Assembly: GCF_031583065.1 (NCBI RefSeq)
Contig: NZ_CP134053.1
Span: 3,348,001 to 3,412,000 of the forward strand
DNA length: 64,000 bases
Direction: 5' to 3'
Source: Streptomyces sp. CGMCC 4.7035
GTDB taxonomy: Bacteria > Actinomycetota > Actinomycetes > Streptomycetales > Streptomycetaceae
The notes beneath the pieces were generated by a model. That model had not been told where the DNA came from, searched no databases, and saw only the letters and a list, made by a program, of their open reading frames with translations. This document shows positions 35,546 through 43,877 of the stretch, one piece after another. Position numbers and translations under genes: made by a program. The stretch's first letter is position 1, and every line of letters begins with the position of its first letter.

Positions 35546-36478
35546 TCATGCCGAAGGGGCGGGTGCGTAGACCACACCGGTCAGCTCCTCGGACAGCACC
35601 CACAGGCGGCGTGCGGTGTCAGGGTCCTCCGCCGCAGGGTCGGGGCGGACGATCGTGGGATGTCCGCGCAACTCCTTCCATCCGTCGGGGCCGAAGAACT
35701 GCCCGCCCTCGACGTCCGGTGCCGTCGCGGCGTGCAGTTGGGGGAGCGTGCCGATCTCGACGTCCTGGGCGAACAGCCGGTTGACGAGGGCGCCTCCCAC
35801 CCGGAACAGGCCGGTCGGGCCGGTTTGCTGGAGGTTGGTGGCTGTGATCCCGGGGTGGGCGAGCAGGCTGCGTACCGGGCTGTCGGCCGCGCGGAGCCTG
35901 CGGTCGAGTTCCAGGCCGAAAAGGACGTTGGCGAACTTCGACTGGTCGTAGTACTTCACGCGCTGGTACTTCCGGGCGCCGGAGAGGTCGTCGAAGTGGA
36001 TCTGCCCGCCGTGATGCCCGATCGAGCTCACGGTCACCACACGCGGGTCACGCCCCTGCCGCAGCAGGTCCATGAGCAGGCCGGTGAGGGCGAAGTGGCC
36101 GAGGTGGTTACCGGCGAACTGTGACTCGTGGCCCTGGGGGCTCAGCGTTCGGGGTGGCGTCATGACACCCGCGTTGTTGATCAGGACGTCGACCTGCAGG
36201 GCGTCGTCGTGCGCGCGGGCGGCGAACGCCTTGACCGAGTCCAGATCGGCGAGGTCGAGATGGCGCATCTCAAGGCTTGCGTCGGGATCGGCGGCGCGGA
36301 TGTCGGCGATGGCCCGGCGGCCCTTGGCCTCGTTGCGTACGGCCATGACGACGTGCGCACCGTGCCGCGCCAGGTGGCGGGTGGTGGCCAGGCCGAGGCC
36401 GCTGTTGGCTCCGGTGACGACGAAGGTCCGGCCCGTCAGGTCGGGGATGCGGGATGCGGTCCATTTGCTGTCTGACAT
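35546..36478 (-). CDS. SDR oxidoreductase (protochlorophyllide-reductase-like group)
   Basis: The 310-residue product starts MSDSKWTASRIPDLTGRTFV. It has GANSGLG, NNAGVMTPP and the catalytic YDQSKFANVLF (YxxSK). The group acts on varied ketones or alcohols with NADP. It is divergent from a TetR gene, with an inverted repeat between, so it is the likely target of that regulator. Confidence 0.88.
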   Translation of the reverse strand: MSDSKWTASRIPDLTGRTFVVTGANSGLGLATTRHLARHGAHVVMAVRNEAKGRRAIADIRAADPDASLEMRHLDLADLDSVKAFAARAHDDALQVDVLINNAGVMTPPRTLSPQGHESQFAGNHLGHFALTGLLMDLLRQGRDPRVVTVSSIGHHGGQIHFDDLSGARKYQRVKYYDQSKFANVLFGLELDRRLRAADSPVRSLLAHPGITATNLQQTGPTGLFRVGGALVNRLFAQDVEIGTLPQLHAATAPDVEGGQFFGPDGWKELRGHPTIVRPDPAAEDPDTARRLWVLSEELTGVVYAPAPSA

Positions 36479-36505
36479 GAGACCCAGACTGCCGTCAATG
36501 ACACA

Positions 36506-36535
36506 GTGAGTCAACAAGGGCCTGGAGGGACTCAC
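36506..36535. promoter_or_regulatory. Candidate TetR operator
   Basis: Perfect seven-base arms GTGAGTC (36506-36512) and GACTCAC (36529-36535) are separated by 16 bases, centred between the divergent SDR and TetR starts. Confidence 0.45.
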
Positions 36536-36559
36536 CTGGCTCGGACTAGCATCGGTGTC

Positions 36560-37186
36560 GTGGGAGATGCGAAGACGGCCCCGGCGGCCAACATGGCGGA
36601 GCGCAAACGCCTGCTCGTGCGCAGCGAACTGGCGGAGGCCGCGGTCAAGCTGCTGGCCGACCAGGGATTCGAAGAGACGACGGTCGACCAGATCGTGGCC
36701 GCCGTGGGAATGTCACGCCGTACGTTCTCGCGCTACTTCGATTCCAAGGAAGACGTGATCGTGCACATGCTGGCGGAAGCCGGCGTGAAGTTGTGCGCGG
36801 AGCTGAAGGCCCGGCCCGCCGACGAGCCGCCCGTGGTGGCGTTGCGTCGTGCCCTGTCGGTGTTCACCTCGATGAGCGTCGGCAATCCGGCCAAGATGCT
36901 GCGCGTGAGCAGGCTGATCCTCGACACCCCGGCCCTTCTGGCCCGTTTCCTGGAGCGGCAGTCCCAGTGGCAGGCCGAGATGACCGGCATCCTCGCCCTG
37001 CGTGCCGGACTGGACCCGGACGTCGACCTGCGTCCTGCCGTCGCTGCCGGCGTCGCCCTGACGGCCTTCCAAGCCGCCCTGCGCCGCTGGGTGGACAGCG
37101 ACGGCAGCGAAAGCCTGGACGAGGTCGTCGATCAGGCTCTTGCCCTGGTTGGACCGGTGATCGAACTCGGAGTCGATGCGGGCTGA
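36560..37186 (+). CDS. TetR-family transcriptional regulator
   Basis: The start is GTG 36560 (208 residues) or possibly ATG 36593 (MAERKRLL). The N-terminal HTH is clear: AAVKLLADQGFEETTVDQIV, then VGMSRRTFSRYFDSKEDVIV. The helical C-terminal ligand domain has no assigned ligand. It probably represses the divergent SDR gene and itself. It ends 20 bases before the convergent MarR gene. Confidence 0.88.
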   Translation: MGDAKTAPAANMAERKRLLVRSELAEAAVKLLADQGFEETTVDQIVAAVGMSRRTFSRYFDSKEDVIVHMLAEAGVKLCAELKARPADEPPVVALRRALSVFTSMSVGNPAKMLRVSRLILDTPALLARFLERQSQWQAEMTGILALRAGLDPDVDLRPAVAAGVALTAFQAALRRWVDSDGSESLDEVVDQALALVGPVIELGVDAG

Positions 37187-37206
37187 CCGACATCAAGGAC
37201 AGGAAC

Positions 37207-37644
37207 TTACGCGTTCGCGTCGCGGAGCGTGCGCAGGATGCGCTCAAGGTGGCGGAGATCCTGGGCTGAGAGTGGTCCGGAGAGGTGGTTGCGCAGGTGG
37301 GAGACGTGGGCGGTCAGTGCGTGGTCGAGCGCCTGACCGCCCTTGTCGGTCAGTACGGCGAGTGCGGCTCGTCGGTCGGCAGGATCGGGGTCGCGGCGGA
37401 TGAGTCCTTCCTTTTCCATGCGGTCGGCGAGCCGGGTGAAGCCGCCCGAGCTGAAGGACACGGCCTCTGCCAGGTCCGTCATGCGGAGCTGGTGGCCGGG
37501 GGTGCGGCCCAGTCGCAGCAGCACTTCGAACCAGGCGTGCGGTATATCGAGATCGCGGTTCACCAGGGGCTTGATACGGCTGTGGGCCTCCACGAAGAGA
37601 CCGAAGAGTGTCACGTCGTCGTCGTTCAGCAGCTGCTCGTTCAC
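37207..37644 (-). CDS. MarR-family transcriptional regulator
   Basis: The 145-residue product has the MarR winged helix (LRMTDLAEAVSFSSGGFTRL) with wing RRDPDPADRRAALAVLTDKG. The start is GTG 37644; GAGGA lies almost directly against it, so initiation is uncertain. Upstream lie two 18-base operators overlapping a promoter for the divergent gene, which indicates autorepression and control of that gene. Confidence 0.85.
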   Translation of the reverse strand: MNEQLLNDDDVTLFGLFVEAHSRIKPLVNRDLDIPHAWFEVLLRLGRTPGHQLRMTDLAEAVSFSSGGFTRLADRMEKEGLIRRDPDPADRRAALAVLTDKGGQALDHALTAHVSHLRNHLSGPLSAQDLRHLERILRTLRDANA

Positions 37645-37686
37645 TCCTCAAGGATGGCAGAAGAACATGAGCGGAAGAATCTGCCG

Positions 37687-37731
37687 TTGCAATATCTGCC
37701 GAGACAGATATATTGTCTGCGTCGGCAGATA
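37687..37731 (+). promoter_or_regulatory. Promoter overlapped by two MarR-type operators
   Basis: TTGCAA (37687) and TATATT (37709) with 16-base spacing form a near-consensus promoter, rare in this genome. Two 18-base palindromes overlap it: TATCTG-CCGAGA-CAGATA (37693-37710) and TGTCTG-CGTCGG-CAGATA (37714-37731), 21 bases centre to centre. Together they also form an outer ten-base inverted repeat. Confidence 0.7.
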
Positions 37732-37769
37732 CTTCGCCGTGTCCACCCCGCAGATGTGGAGTCCGCCCC

Positions 37770-38496
37770 ATGGGAAAGCGCGTCCTGGCCGCCTTCGGCG
37801 CCGTGGCCCCCACGGGCGGCGTCCTCGCGTCCGGCCTGTCTGCTGCACCCACTTCGGCGGACGCCGTCACCTCCTCCACCGCCGAGCGGACCGGCTCAAG
37901 CGAGGAGGCCCGGTTGCGGGAGCTGTCGACCATGTGGTGCTCGGCGGCCTGCCGGTACTGCACACCGGTCGGCTGGAAGACGGTCCACCCGCAGATCAAG
38001 GCGCTCACCGGCACTTACCGCTTCGACTACCTGAAGAAGCCGCTCGCCCAGCACCCGAGGTTCGTGCGGGGCACCCGGGATTCCGCCGACCCGGTGGGAA
38101 CCGGCGACCACGTGGCGGACTTCGGCAGCGGCGACAGCGCCAGCGGTCTCCCGACGCTCACCCTGCCCCGCAAGTCCCCCTGGGCGGCCTGGCCGCAGAC
38201 CGGCGTCCCGCCTCAAGAACGCTCCGTACCAGCCCGCCGTCAAGCCATACCTGAGCCGGCTGCTCTCCAAGGACGTGCAGGAGCACGCAATCGGCACCTG
38301 GAGCGCCCGCACGGGCGTCGCCCCGCCCGCCGGCCGCAAGGGCATCTTCGACCACGCCACCATGAACCCGCCCGGCCTCGGCCAGTTCATGAGCGACGGA
38401 GCTGCCCTCGACCGTTGCAAGGCCCGCCTCAGCCTCTACATCGGCGATGTACACGGCGCCAACTCGTCCGACCCCACATCCTCAGCCTCCACCTGA
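37770..38496 (+). pseudogene. Secreted protein of unknown function, apparently frameshifted
   Basis: ATG 37770 (MGKRVLAAFGAVAPTGGVLA) follows GTGGAG and begins a signal-peptide-like segment. The frame then shows MWCSAACRYCTPVGWKTVHP and YRFDYLKKPLAQHPRFVRG. After about 38205 its text becomes shadow-like, while another frame continues sensibly (LKNAPYQPAVKPYLSRLLSK, DVQEHAIGTW, GIFDHATMNPPGLGQFMSDG) to a stop at 38496. I read this as one gene with a single frameshift. The family is not recognised. It lies under the MarR-controlled promoter. Confidence 0.5.
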
Positions 38497-38624
38497 TCGA
38501 CCAACCGGGCACCCAAGGCTGAACCCCCGATCGACACGGGCTGCCCACCTCGACCCGGTTCACGTCGTACACCTTGCCGCGAGGCGATTTCCCCGACCAT
38601 CACCCTTCACCCGAGGAAGCACGC

Positions 38625-39431
38625 ATGAGCACTCTCTCCTTCAAAGTCCTCGATCTCGACTTCCCGGCCGGCAGCAAGAACAAGACGGCCACCCTTGTCA
38701 CCGGTCAGAACGAAGCACTGCTGGTGGACGCCGCCTTCACCCGTGCCGACGGCCACCGCCTGGCCGCCGAGATCCTCGACTCCGGCAAGACGCTGACCAC
38801 CGTCTTCGTCTCCCACGGCGACCCCGACTTCTACTTCGGCGCCGAGGTGATCGCCGACGCCTTCCCCGAGGCGAGGTTCGTGGCCACCCCGATCGTCATC
38901 GAGCACATCGCCCACTCGTACGAGGGCAAGCTCAAGGCCTGGGCGGCGCTCGGCCCGAACCTGCCCACCCGCCTGGTCGACCTGGAGCCCCTGACCGGCG
39001 ACCTCACACTGGAGGGCCACCGCTTCGAGCTCAAGGGCGGGCCGGTCGGCCTGCCCGACCGCCATTACCTCTGGCAGGCCGAGCACCGCGCCCTGCTCGG
39101 CGGCGTCCTGCTCTTCCAGCAGGAGCACGTCTGGGTCGCCGACACCCCCACCCCCACCGACCGCGCCGCCTGGATCGACCTGCTCGACGAGATGGCCGAC
39201 CTCGACCCGGAACTGGTCGTCCCCGGCCACCGCCTCCCCGGCACCGCGGCCGACACCTCCGCCATCAGCGCCACCCGTGACTACCTGACCGCCTTCGAGG
39301 AGGAGCTGGTCAAGGCCGCCGACGGTGCCGCGCTGAACGACGCCCTCGTCAAGCGCTTCCCCGACCACGGCATGCTGATCGCCGCCCAGATCGGCTCGAA
39401 GGTCGCCAAGGGCGAGATGAAGTGGGGCTGA
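38625..39431 (+). CDS. MBL-fold metallohydrolase
   Basis: ATG 38625 follows CGAGGAAGC. The 268-residue product has the lactamase-fold start LVTGQNEALLVDAAFTRADG and a metal motif reduced to SHGDPDFYFG (HxDxDF in place of HxHxDH), then VVPGHRLPG near residue 210. Loss of the usual histidines suggests a different metal set or weak hydrolase activity, as in a group of such proteins found with SnoaL-like genes. The next gene starts three bases downstream. Confidence 0.8.
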   Translation: MSTLSFKVLDLDFPAGSKNKTATLVTGQNEALLVDAAFTRADGHRLAAEILDSGKTLTTVFVSHGDPDFYFGAEVIADAFPEARFVATPIVIEHIAHSYEGKLKAWAALGPNLPTRLVDLEPLTGDLTLEGHRFELKGGPVGLPDRHYLWQAEHRALLGGVLLFQQEHVWVADTPTPTDRAAWIDLLDEMADLDPELVVPGHRLPGTAADTSAISATRDYLTAFEEELVKAADGAALNDALVKRFPDHGMLIAAQIGSKVAKGEMKWG

Positions 39432-39433
39432 CC

Positions 39434-39844
39434 ATGAGCGAGTTCGCCACCTCCACCGCGCCCGCCGACGTCGTGCGCCGCCAGTACCTGGCCTCGGCCG
39501 CCGGTGACCTGGGCGCCCTGCGCGCCACCCTCGCCCCCGACGTGGAGTGGACGGAGATGGCCGGCTTCCCGCTGGCCGGGACCTATCGCACGCCCGAGGG
39601 CGTCACCTCGAACGTCATGGAGCAGCTCGGCAAGGAGTGGGACGGCTGGGCCGCCCACGACGACACCTACGTCGTCGACGGCGAGAACGTCGTCGTCCTC
39701 GCCCGTTACACCGCGACCAACAAGGCCACGGGCAAGCCGATCGACGTCCGGGTCGCGCACCACTTCGTCGTACGGGGCGGACTCATCGTCCGCTTCGAAC
39801 AGTTCGTCGACACGGCGCTCGTCCGCGACGCCATGAACGACTGA
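39434..39844 (+). CDS. SnoaL-like protein (nuclear transport factor 2 fold)
   Basis: The 136-residue product shows VVRRQYLASAAGDLGALRAT, LAPDVEWTEMAGFPLAG and VAHHFVVRGGLIVRFEQFVD, typical of SnoaL_2. It is three bases after the MBL gene and 35 before the next SnoaL-like gene, so all three are one operon. No substrate can be inferred. Confidence 0.82.
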   Translation: MSEFATSTAPADVVRRQYLASAAGDLGALRATLAPDVEWTEMAGFPLAGTYRTPEGVTSNVMEQLGKEWDGWAAHDDTYVVDGENVVVLARYTATNKATGKPIDVRVAHHFVVRGGLIVRFEQFVDTALVRDAMND

Positions 39845-39879
39845 GTCGTACCGCACCCACCGTGAGGCAGGAGACAGAC

Positions 39880-40260
39880 ATGTCCGCTGCGGACAACAAG
39901 GCACTCGTGACCGCCTTCTACGAGCAGGCCTTCAACGACTACCAGCCCGAGGCGGCCGCCAGCGCGCACCTCGGCGAGAGCTACACCCAGCACAACCCCG
40001 AGGCGCAGGACGGCCCGGGTGCCTTCGTCGGCTATGTGCACTGGCTGCGCGGGCAGTTCCCCGACCTGCGCCTGGACATCAAGCGCGTGATCGCCGAAGG
40101 GGACTTGGTGGTCACCCACAGCAACCTGCACCTCAAGCCCGGCGACCGGGGCATGGCCGTCGCGGACTTCTGGCGCGTCGCCGGCGGAAAGATCGTCGAG
40201 CACTGGGACGTGATCCAGGAGGTGCCCGAGAAGAGCGCCAACGACAACACCATGTTCTGA
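39880..40260 (+). CDS. SnoaL-like cyclase/ester-type protein
   Basis: The 126-residue product shows ALVTAFYEQAFNDYQPEAAA, YTQHNPEAQDG, DLVVTHSNL, FWRVAGGKIVEHWDVIQEVP and terminal NDNTMF, the common predicted SnoaL-like aldol-condensation fold. ATG 39880 is preceded by AGGAGAC. A hairpin follows at 40270. Confidence 0.85.
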   Translation: MSAADNKALVTAFYEQAFNDYQPEAAASAHLGESYTQHNPEAQDGPGAFVGYVHWLRGQFPDLRLDIKRVIAEGDLVVTHSNLHLKPGDRGMAVADFWRVAGGKIVEHWDVIQEVPEKSANDNTMF

Positions 40261-40269
40261 CCCCACGCC

Positions 40270-40310
40270 AGCAGCACGGCACCCGTGCCGTACCCGGGCG
40301 CCGTGCTGCT
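40270..40310. terminator. Hairpin ending the MBL/SnoaL operon
   Basis: Eleven-pair stem AGCAGCACGGC/GCCGTGCTGCT around a 19-base loop, ten bases after the stop at 40260. Confidence 0.6.
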
Positions 40311-40382
40311 CCGCTGCCGTGGTCCAGCCGCACCACACAGACAACCGAACAGAACAGAACGGATAGAGAGGCTCCCCCCACC

Positions 40383-41534
40383 ATGACCAGCCTTCCCAGC
40401 CGACGCCGCCTGCTTGCCACCGGAGCGGGCGCCGCTCTCGGTCTCGGTGTCGCCACTGCCTCCGTCACCCCCGCTCAGGCCGCCACAGGCCAAGCCTCTG
40501 CGGGCCGCGTGGCGATGGGCGGCGGCGAGGAGAAGCGGACTCTTGACGAGCTCTACCAGGCAGCCCTCGCGGAGGGCGGCAAGCTCGTGCTCTACGCCGG
40601 TGGTGACATCTCCACTCAGGCGGACGGAATCCGCAACGGCTTCAAGAGCCGGTTCCCGGACATCGACCTGACAGTGGTCGTCGACTACAGCAAGTACCAC
40701 GACGTCCGCGTCGACAACCAGTTCGCGACCGACACCCTGATACCCGACGTCGTACAGCTCCAGACCGTTCAGGACTTCGTGCGCTGGAAGGAGCAGGGCC
40801 GCCTGCTCGCCTACAAGCCGGCCGGTTTCTCCAAGCTCTACGCTCCCTTTAAGGACCCGCACGGCGCCTGGGTCGCCGTCCAGGTCAGTGCCTTCAGCTA
40901 CATGTACGGTCCCGCCGCGGTCGGCTCCGACATCCCCAGCGGCCCGCTCGACCTGGCCGACGCCCGCTGGAAGGGGAAAATCGCCTCCTCCTACCCGCAC
41001 GACGACGACGCGGTCCTCTACCTCTACACCCTCTACGTGGAGAAGTACGGCTGGGACTGGCTCGCGCAACTGGCCACCCAGGACCTTCACTTCGCCCGCG
41101 GCAGCTACACCCCGAGCGCGGCCGTCACCAGCGGCCAGAAGGCCATCGGCATCGGCGGATCCGGCGCGCCGCTGTCCACCGGGCCGGTCAAATGGGTGCT
41201 GCCCGAAAAGGCGCCGTTCATGTCCTGGGGACAGCGGGCCGCGATCCTCAAGCAGGCCAAGAACCCCACCGCCGCCAAGCTGTACCTGAACTGGCGGCTC
41301 TCCGTCGAGCAGCAGAAGGCCGCCACCAACGGCTGGTCGGTCCGCACCGATGTCACCCCGCCGACCGGGCTGAAGCCCGTCTGGGAGTATCCCAACGGCA
41401 ACCTCGACGGCTTCCCTCGCTTCATGGCCGACCGCGCGGCGATCGAGCGCTGGAAGCAGACCTTCGCCCTGTACTTCGGTGAGGTCAAGGGAGACCCCTC
41501 ACCGGGCTGGCTCGGCCTGCACCCTGGAGCCTGA
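40383..41534 (+). CDS. Tat-exported extracellular solute-binding protein (iron/Fe3+-type fold)
   Basis: The 383-residue product opens with a twin-arginine signal (SRRRLLATGAGAALGLGVAT, cut after AQA). The mature part has the periplasmic-binding fold of the FbpA/SBP_bac_6 group: LVLYAGGDISTQADGI, DVVQLQTVQDF, SAFSYMYGP, DLADARWKGKIASSYPHDDD, IGIGGSGAP. No permease or ATPase gene is adjacent, so it may serve a remote transporter or act as a binding protein only. No lipobox cysteine is visible. Confidence 0.85.
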   Translation: MTSLPSRRRLLATGAGAALGLGVATASVTPAQAATGQASAGRVAMGGGEEKRTLDELYQAALAEGGKLVLYAGGDISTQADGIRNGFKSRFPDIDLTVVVDYSKYHDVRVDNQFATDTLIPDVVQLQTVQDFVRWKEQGRLLAYKPAGFSKLYAPFKDPHGAWVAVQVSAFSYMYGPAAVGSDIPSGPLDLADARWKGKIASSYPHDDDAVLYLYTLYVEKYGWDWLAQLATQDLHFARGSYTPSAAVTSGQKAIGIGGSGAPLSTGPVKWVLPEKAPFMSWGQRAAILKQAKNPTAAKLYLNWRLSVEQQKAATNGWSVRTDVTPPTGLKPVWEYPNGNLDGFPRFMADRAAIERWKQTFALYFGEVKGDPSPGWLGLHPGA

Positions 41535-41569
41535 CCGCCAACCGGTGCCGCCCGGCCCCGCACGCTGGG

Positions 41570-41598
41570 CCGGCGGCCCTCCCATTCCCGGCCGCCGG
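41570..41598. terminator. Hairpin after the binding-protein gene
   Basis: Nine-pair stem CCGGCGGCC/GGCCGCCGG with an 11-base loop, 35 bases beyond the stop. Confidence 0.5.
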
Positions 41599-41792
41599 TT
41601 CGGAGGGCATCGGCTGGTGGGGCCGCCGGTGGTCACGATGGTCTCCTTCGAGTGAGTTGATGGGGCGGTGTCGTGGTCCCGTTCCTGTGCGCGAAGCCCT
41701 GTGCACGCGACGGGCGCAGGAACCGGGTATTCGGCGGCTTCGGCTTACTGACCGGCCGGAGGCGCCGAAGCGGGTGCCGTACACGGGTAGTC

Positions 41793-42125
41793 CTAGACGC
41801 TGACCGGTTGGACGGTCACGGGTGGTTGGGCGCGGCCGGCGTGCAGCACTGACCACGGGGTGCGGGTGCTGACGCCGTCCTCCTCCTGCTGGAGGAGGTT
41901 CTCCGCGAGGCGCTGGCGTTGGACTTCGCCTGTGCCGGCGGGTGCGTAAGTGGTCTGCAGGTCGCGCCAGACGCGCTGGATGGGGAAGTCCTCGTCGAGG
42001 CCGTTGGCGGCGTGCAGCTGCATGGCGTCGTTGCCGGTCTCGGAGGCGAGATCGTGGCCGAGAGCCTTGGCGGCGAGGAGTTCGTCGTCGCAGAGTAGGC
42101 CGCGATCGAGCATGTCGACTGCGTG
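41793..42125 (-). pseudogene. Acyl-CoA dehydrogenase C-terminal remnant
   Basis: The minus-strand frame AVDMLDRGLLCDDELLAAKA, then AMQLHAANGLDEDFPIQRVW and TGEVQRQRLAENLLQQ, follows the last two helices of acyl-CoA dehydrogenases (AMQLHGGNGYxxDYPIxRxxRD). The flavin and catalytic parts are missing. Confidence 0.7.
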
Positions 42126-42557
42126 ATACGACAGAACCCTCCTCGACCTCGCTGCGGCAGAGTCCATGGTGCCCGGACCCCGTACTGGGCCCGAGCGAAC
42201 TCCCGAACCGGCAACAGAGGGTGCGACCGGCCGGGCATCCTGAAGATCAGTGCCCGGCCTCGCTGGTGGGCGGCTCGATGTGTGCGAGGCGCATGGGTGT
42301 TCCAGGAGACTGTCGGGCTGAACCGACATCGTTGAGGCCCATGTGACCTCGACGTGGAAGTTCGGACACCGTGAGGGCAAGGTCCTGCCGTGAGTTGACG
42401 CAGCACAAGATGCAAGGGCCGTCGAACAGGCGCAGGAGGAGAGGAGCGTCGACGCGTCGACAAGTTGGGGCGGACCGTAACTGCCGACGCGGCGATGTTG
42501 ATGGCCCGAGGTCCGCCAGCGGGTCCCGCATCGATCGGTGTGTCGGGCCTACGCAAA
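42126..42557. other. Unassigned boundary sequence before the plasmid module
   Basis: No supported gene, RNA or repeat. It is probably the junction between accessory chromosome and plasmid-derived DNA. Confidence 0.35.
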
Positions 42558-42878
42558 TCAGTGCGAGTGGTCTCCGTTGTCCTGAGGCGAGGCGAGGTCT
42601 GGCGGATAGCCGTGGGCGCGGAGATAGGCATCCAGCGCGTAGGCCACGACGTCGCCGTGCTGCACGCCGTGGTCGGCGTGGTAACGGCGGATGCGGCGCT
42701 GGATTTGGAGGGCGTCAGGGACGGCGTAGTTGAGCTGACCGCGCTTGACGTTGCGGTTGCCGATGACTGCGAGCGTATCGGGGTGAGGAGCAAGCGGATC
42801 ATCGGAGGGCTTGGACTGTGCTTCCAGTGCGTCGGCCAAATCACGCAACCGACGGGCGTGGTGAGAGAGGTCGGGCAC
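42558..42878 (-). CDS. Small ParB-like / DNA-binding protein, paralogous tail to the ParB at 43002
   Basis: The 106-residue product has a variable N-terminus and a C-terminal region (NVKRGQLNYAVPDALQIQRR, VVAYALDAYLRAHGY) that aligns with the tail of the 291-residue protein upstream (ITRESLDSSVPAALKLKKRI, SVALDEWLTTRGF). The shared fold may be ribbon-helix-helix-like, as in small partition proteins and copy regulators of actinobacterial plasmids. It follows ParB on the same strand across a terminator-like hairpin and a palindrome, so it may be separately controlled. Confidence 0.65.
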   Translation of the reverse strand: MPDLSHHARRLRDLADALEAQSKPSDDPLAPHPDTLAVIGNRNVKRGQLNYAVPDALQIQRRIRRYHADHGVQHGDVVAYALDAYLRAHGYPPDLASPQDNGDHSH

Positions 42879-42900
42879 GAAGTTGTTCCGGTCGGTCCGG

Positions 42901-42924
42901 ATAGGCGGCTAGTTAGCCGCCTAT
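42901..42924. promoter_or_regulatory. Perfect 11-base-arm palindrome (operator or parS-like site)
   Basis: Arms ATAGGCGGCTA and TAGCCGCCTAT flank GT, 23 bases upstream of the 106-residue gene start. It is too tight for a good RNA hairpin and fits a protein-binding site for one of the ParB-like proteins. Confidence 0.6.
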
Positions 42925-42948
42925 GGGGCTATAGGAATAGTCGGCAGA

Positions 42949-42983
42949 GGGTGGCCGCGCACTCAGCGAGTTGGCGGCCACCC
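42949..42983. terminator. Hairpin after the ParB-like gene
   Basis: Stem GGGTGGCCGC/GCGGCCACCC (ten pairs, 15-base loop) ends 19 bases past the ParB-like stop on the minus strand. Confidence 0.5.
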
Positions 42984-43001
42984 CATCTGTCGCATGGTGT
43001 G

Positions 43002-43877
43002 TCAGAACCCGCGGGTGGTGAGCCACTCGTCCAGGGCGACCGAGACGATGTCACCGATCGGCAGGTGGTCGAGTTCGTTGTCCAGCGCGAAGCGCTTGAT
43101 CCGCTTCTTCAGCTTCAGTGCGGCGGGGACCGAGGAGTCGAGGCTCTCGCGCGTGATGATGCGCTGGTTGAGAATGGCGGCAGTCTCGGGAATGCCCTGA
43201 GGCCGGCCCGGTCCCTGAGCCCATGGGGTTCCCTGGCTCGGTGTTGCCTCCGCCCGCGTGCGCTGCTCCTGGTGAGACACCGGAACATCGCTGCTCACCG
43301 GAAAGGCTGTCCCGCCCGGGACCGGAGAAACGGTTGGCCGTACGTCCACCTCGGTGGTGGGGGACACCCCTGCGGTCGGGGAGGTGGCTTGAGCCGGACC
43401 GGCCTGCGCAACCTGCTCGACCAGTGGCGCTGGCTGAGCCGCCGGTGCCGCGGGCTCGGCAGCCCGGGCCGCGAACTGCTCGTGACCCTGCGTGGAATGC
43501 CCGAAGGGAACTGACTGCACCGCGGCGTCTGCCGCGGCCGGACCAGCCGGCTGGGCGGCCCAAGCCTGGCCGGGGCCGCTCGGTGCGACGTAGGCAGTTG
43601 GTGAGGCTTGGGACTGCGGCCTCACGGAAACCATCTCGGTCGGGTCGCCCTGCTCCGCCGTCTCCACAGGGACCGGGGAAGGGGAGGACGGGGCCTCGAA
43701 CTCACCGGTAGCGGGACGGCCTTCGCCTTTCACGACGGCCTGTTCGGCGGCGATCTGCTCGGGGGTGAGCTCGGCGGTCGGCGGAGGGGGCGGCGGGGTC
43801 GTCTTCCTGGCCCCGCCCAGGGCGCGCCCGCCGGTGCGGCGGGCGGGAGGCTTCGGCCTCTCGTTCTTCTCGCTCAT
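43002..43877 (-). CDS. ParB-like partition protein with long disordered N-terminus
   Basis: The 291-residue product has about 215 residues of Pro/Ala/Glu/Thr-rich low-complexity text (RRTGGRALGG near the start) and a compact C-terminal domain of about 70 residues (TAAILNQRIITRESLDSSVP, ALKLKKRIKR, IVSVALDEWLTTRGF). Its ATG overlaps the ParA stop (ATGA), the standard partition operon layout, so I infer it is the DNA-binding partner (ParB/ParG type). It lacks classical chromosomal ParB motifs. Confidence 0.7.
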   Translation of the reverse strand: MSEKNERPKPPARRTGGRALGGARKTTPPPPPPTAELTPEQIAAEQAVVKGEGRPATGEFEAPSSPSPVPVETAEQGDPTEMVSVRPQSQASPTAYVAPSGPGQAWAAQPAGPAAADAAVQSVPFGHSTQGHEQFAARAAEPAAPAAQPAPLVEQVAQAGPAQATSPTAGVSPTTEVDVRPTVSPVPGGTAFPVSSDVPVSHQEQRTRAEATPSQGTPWAQGPGRPQGIPETAAILNQRIITRESLDSSVPAALKLKKRIKRFALDNELDHLPIGDIVSVALDEWLTTRGF

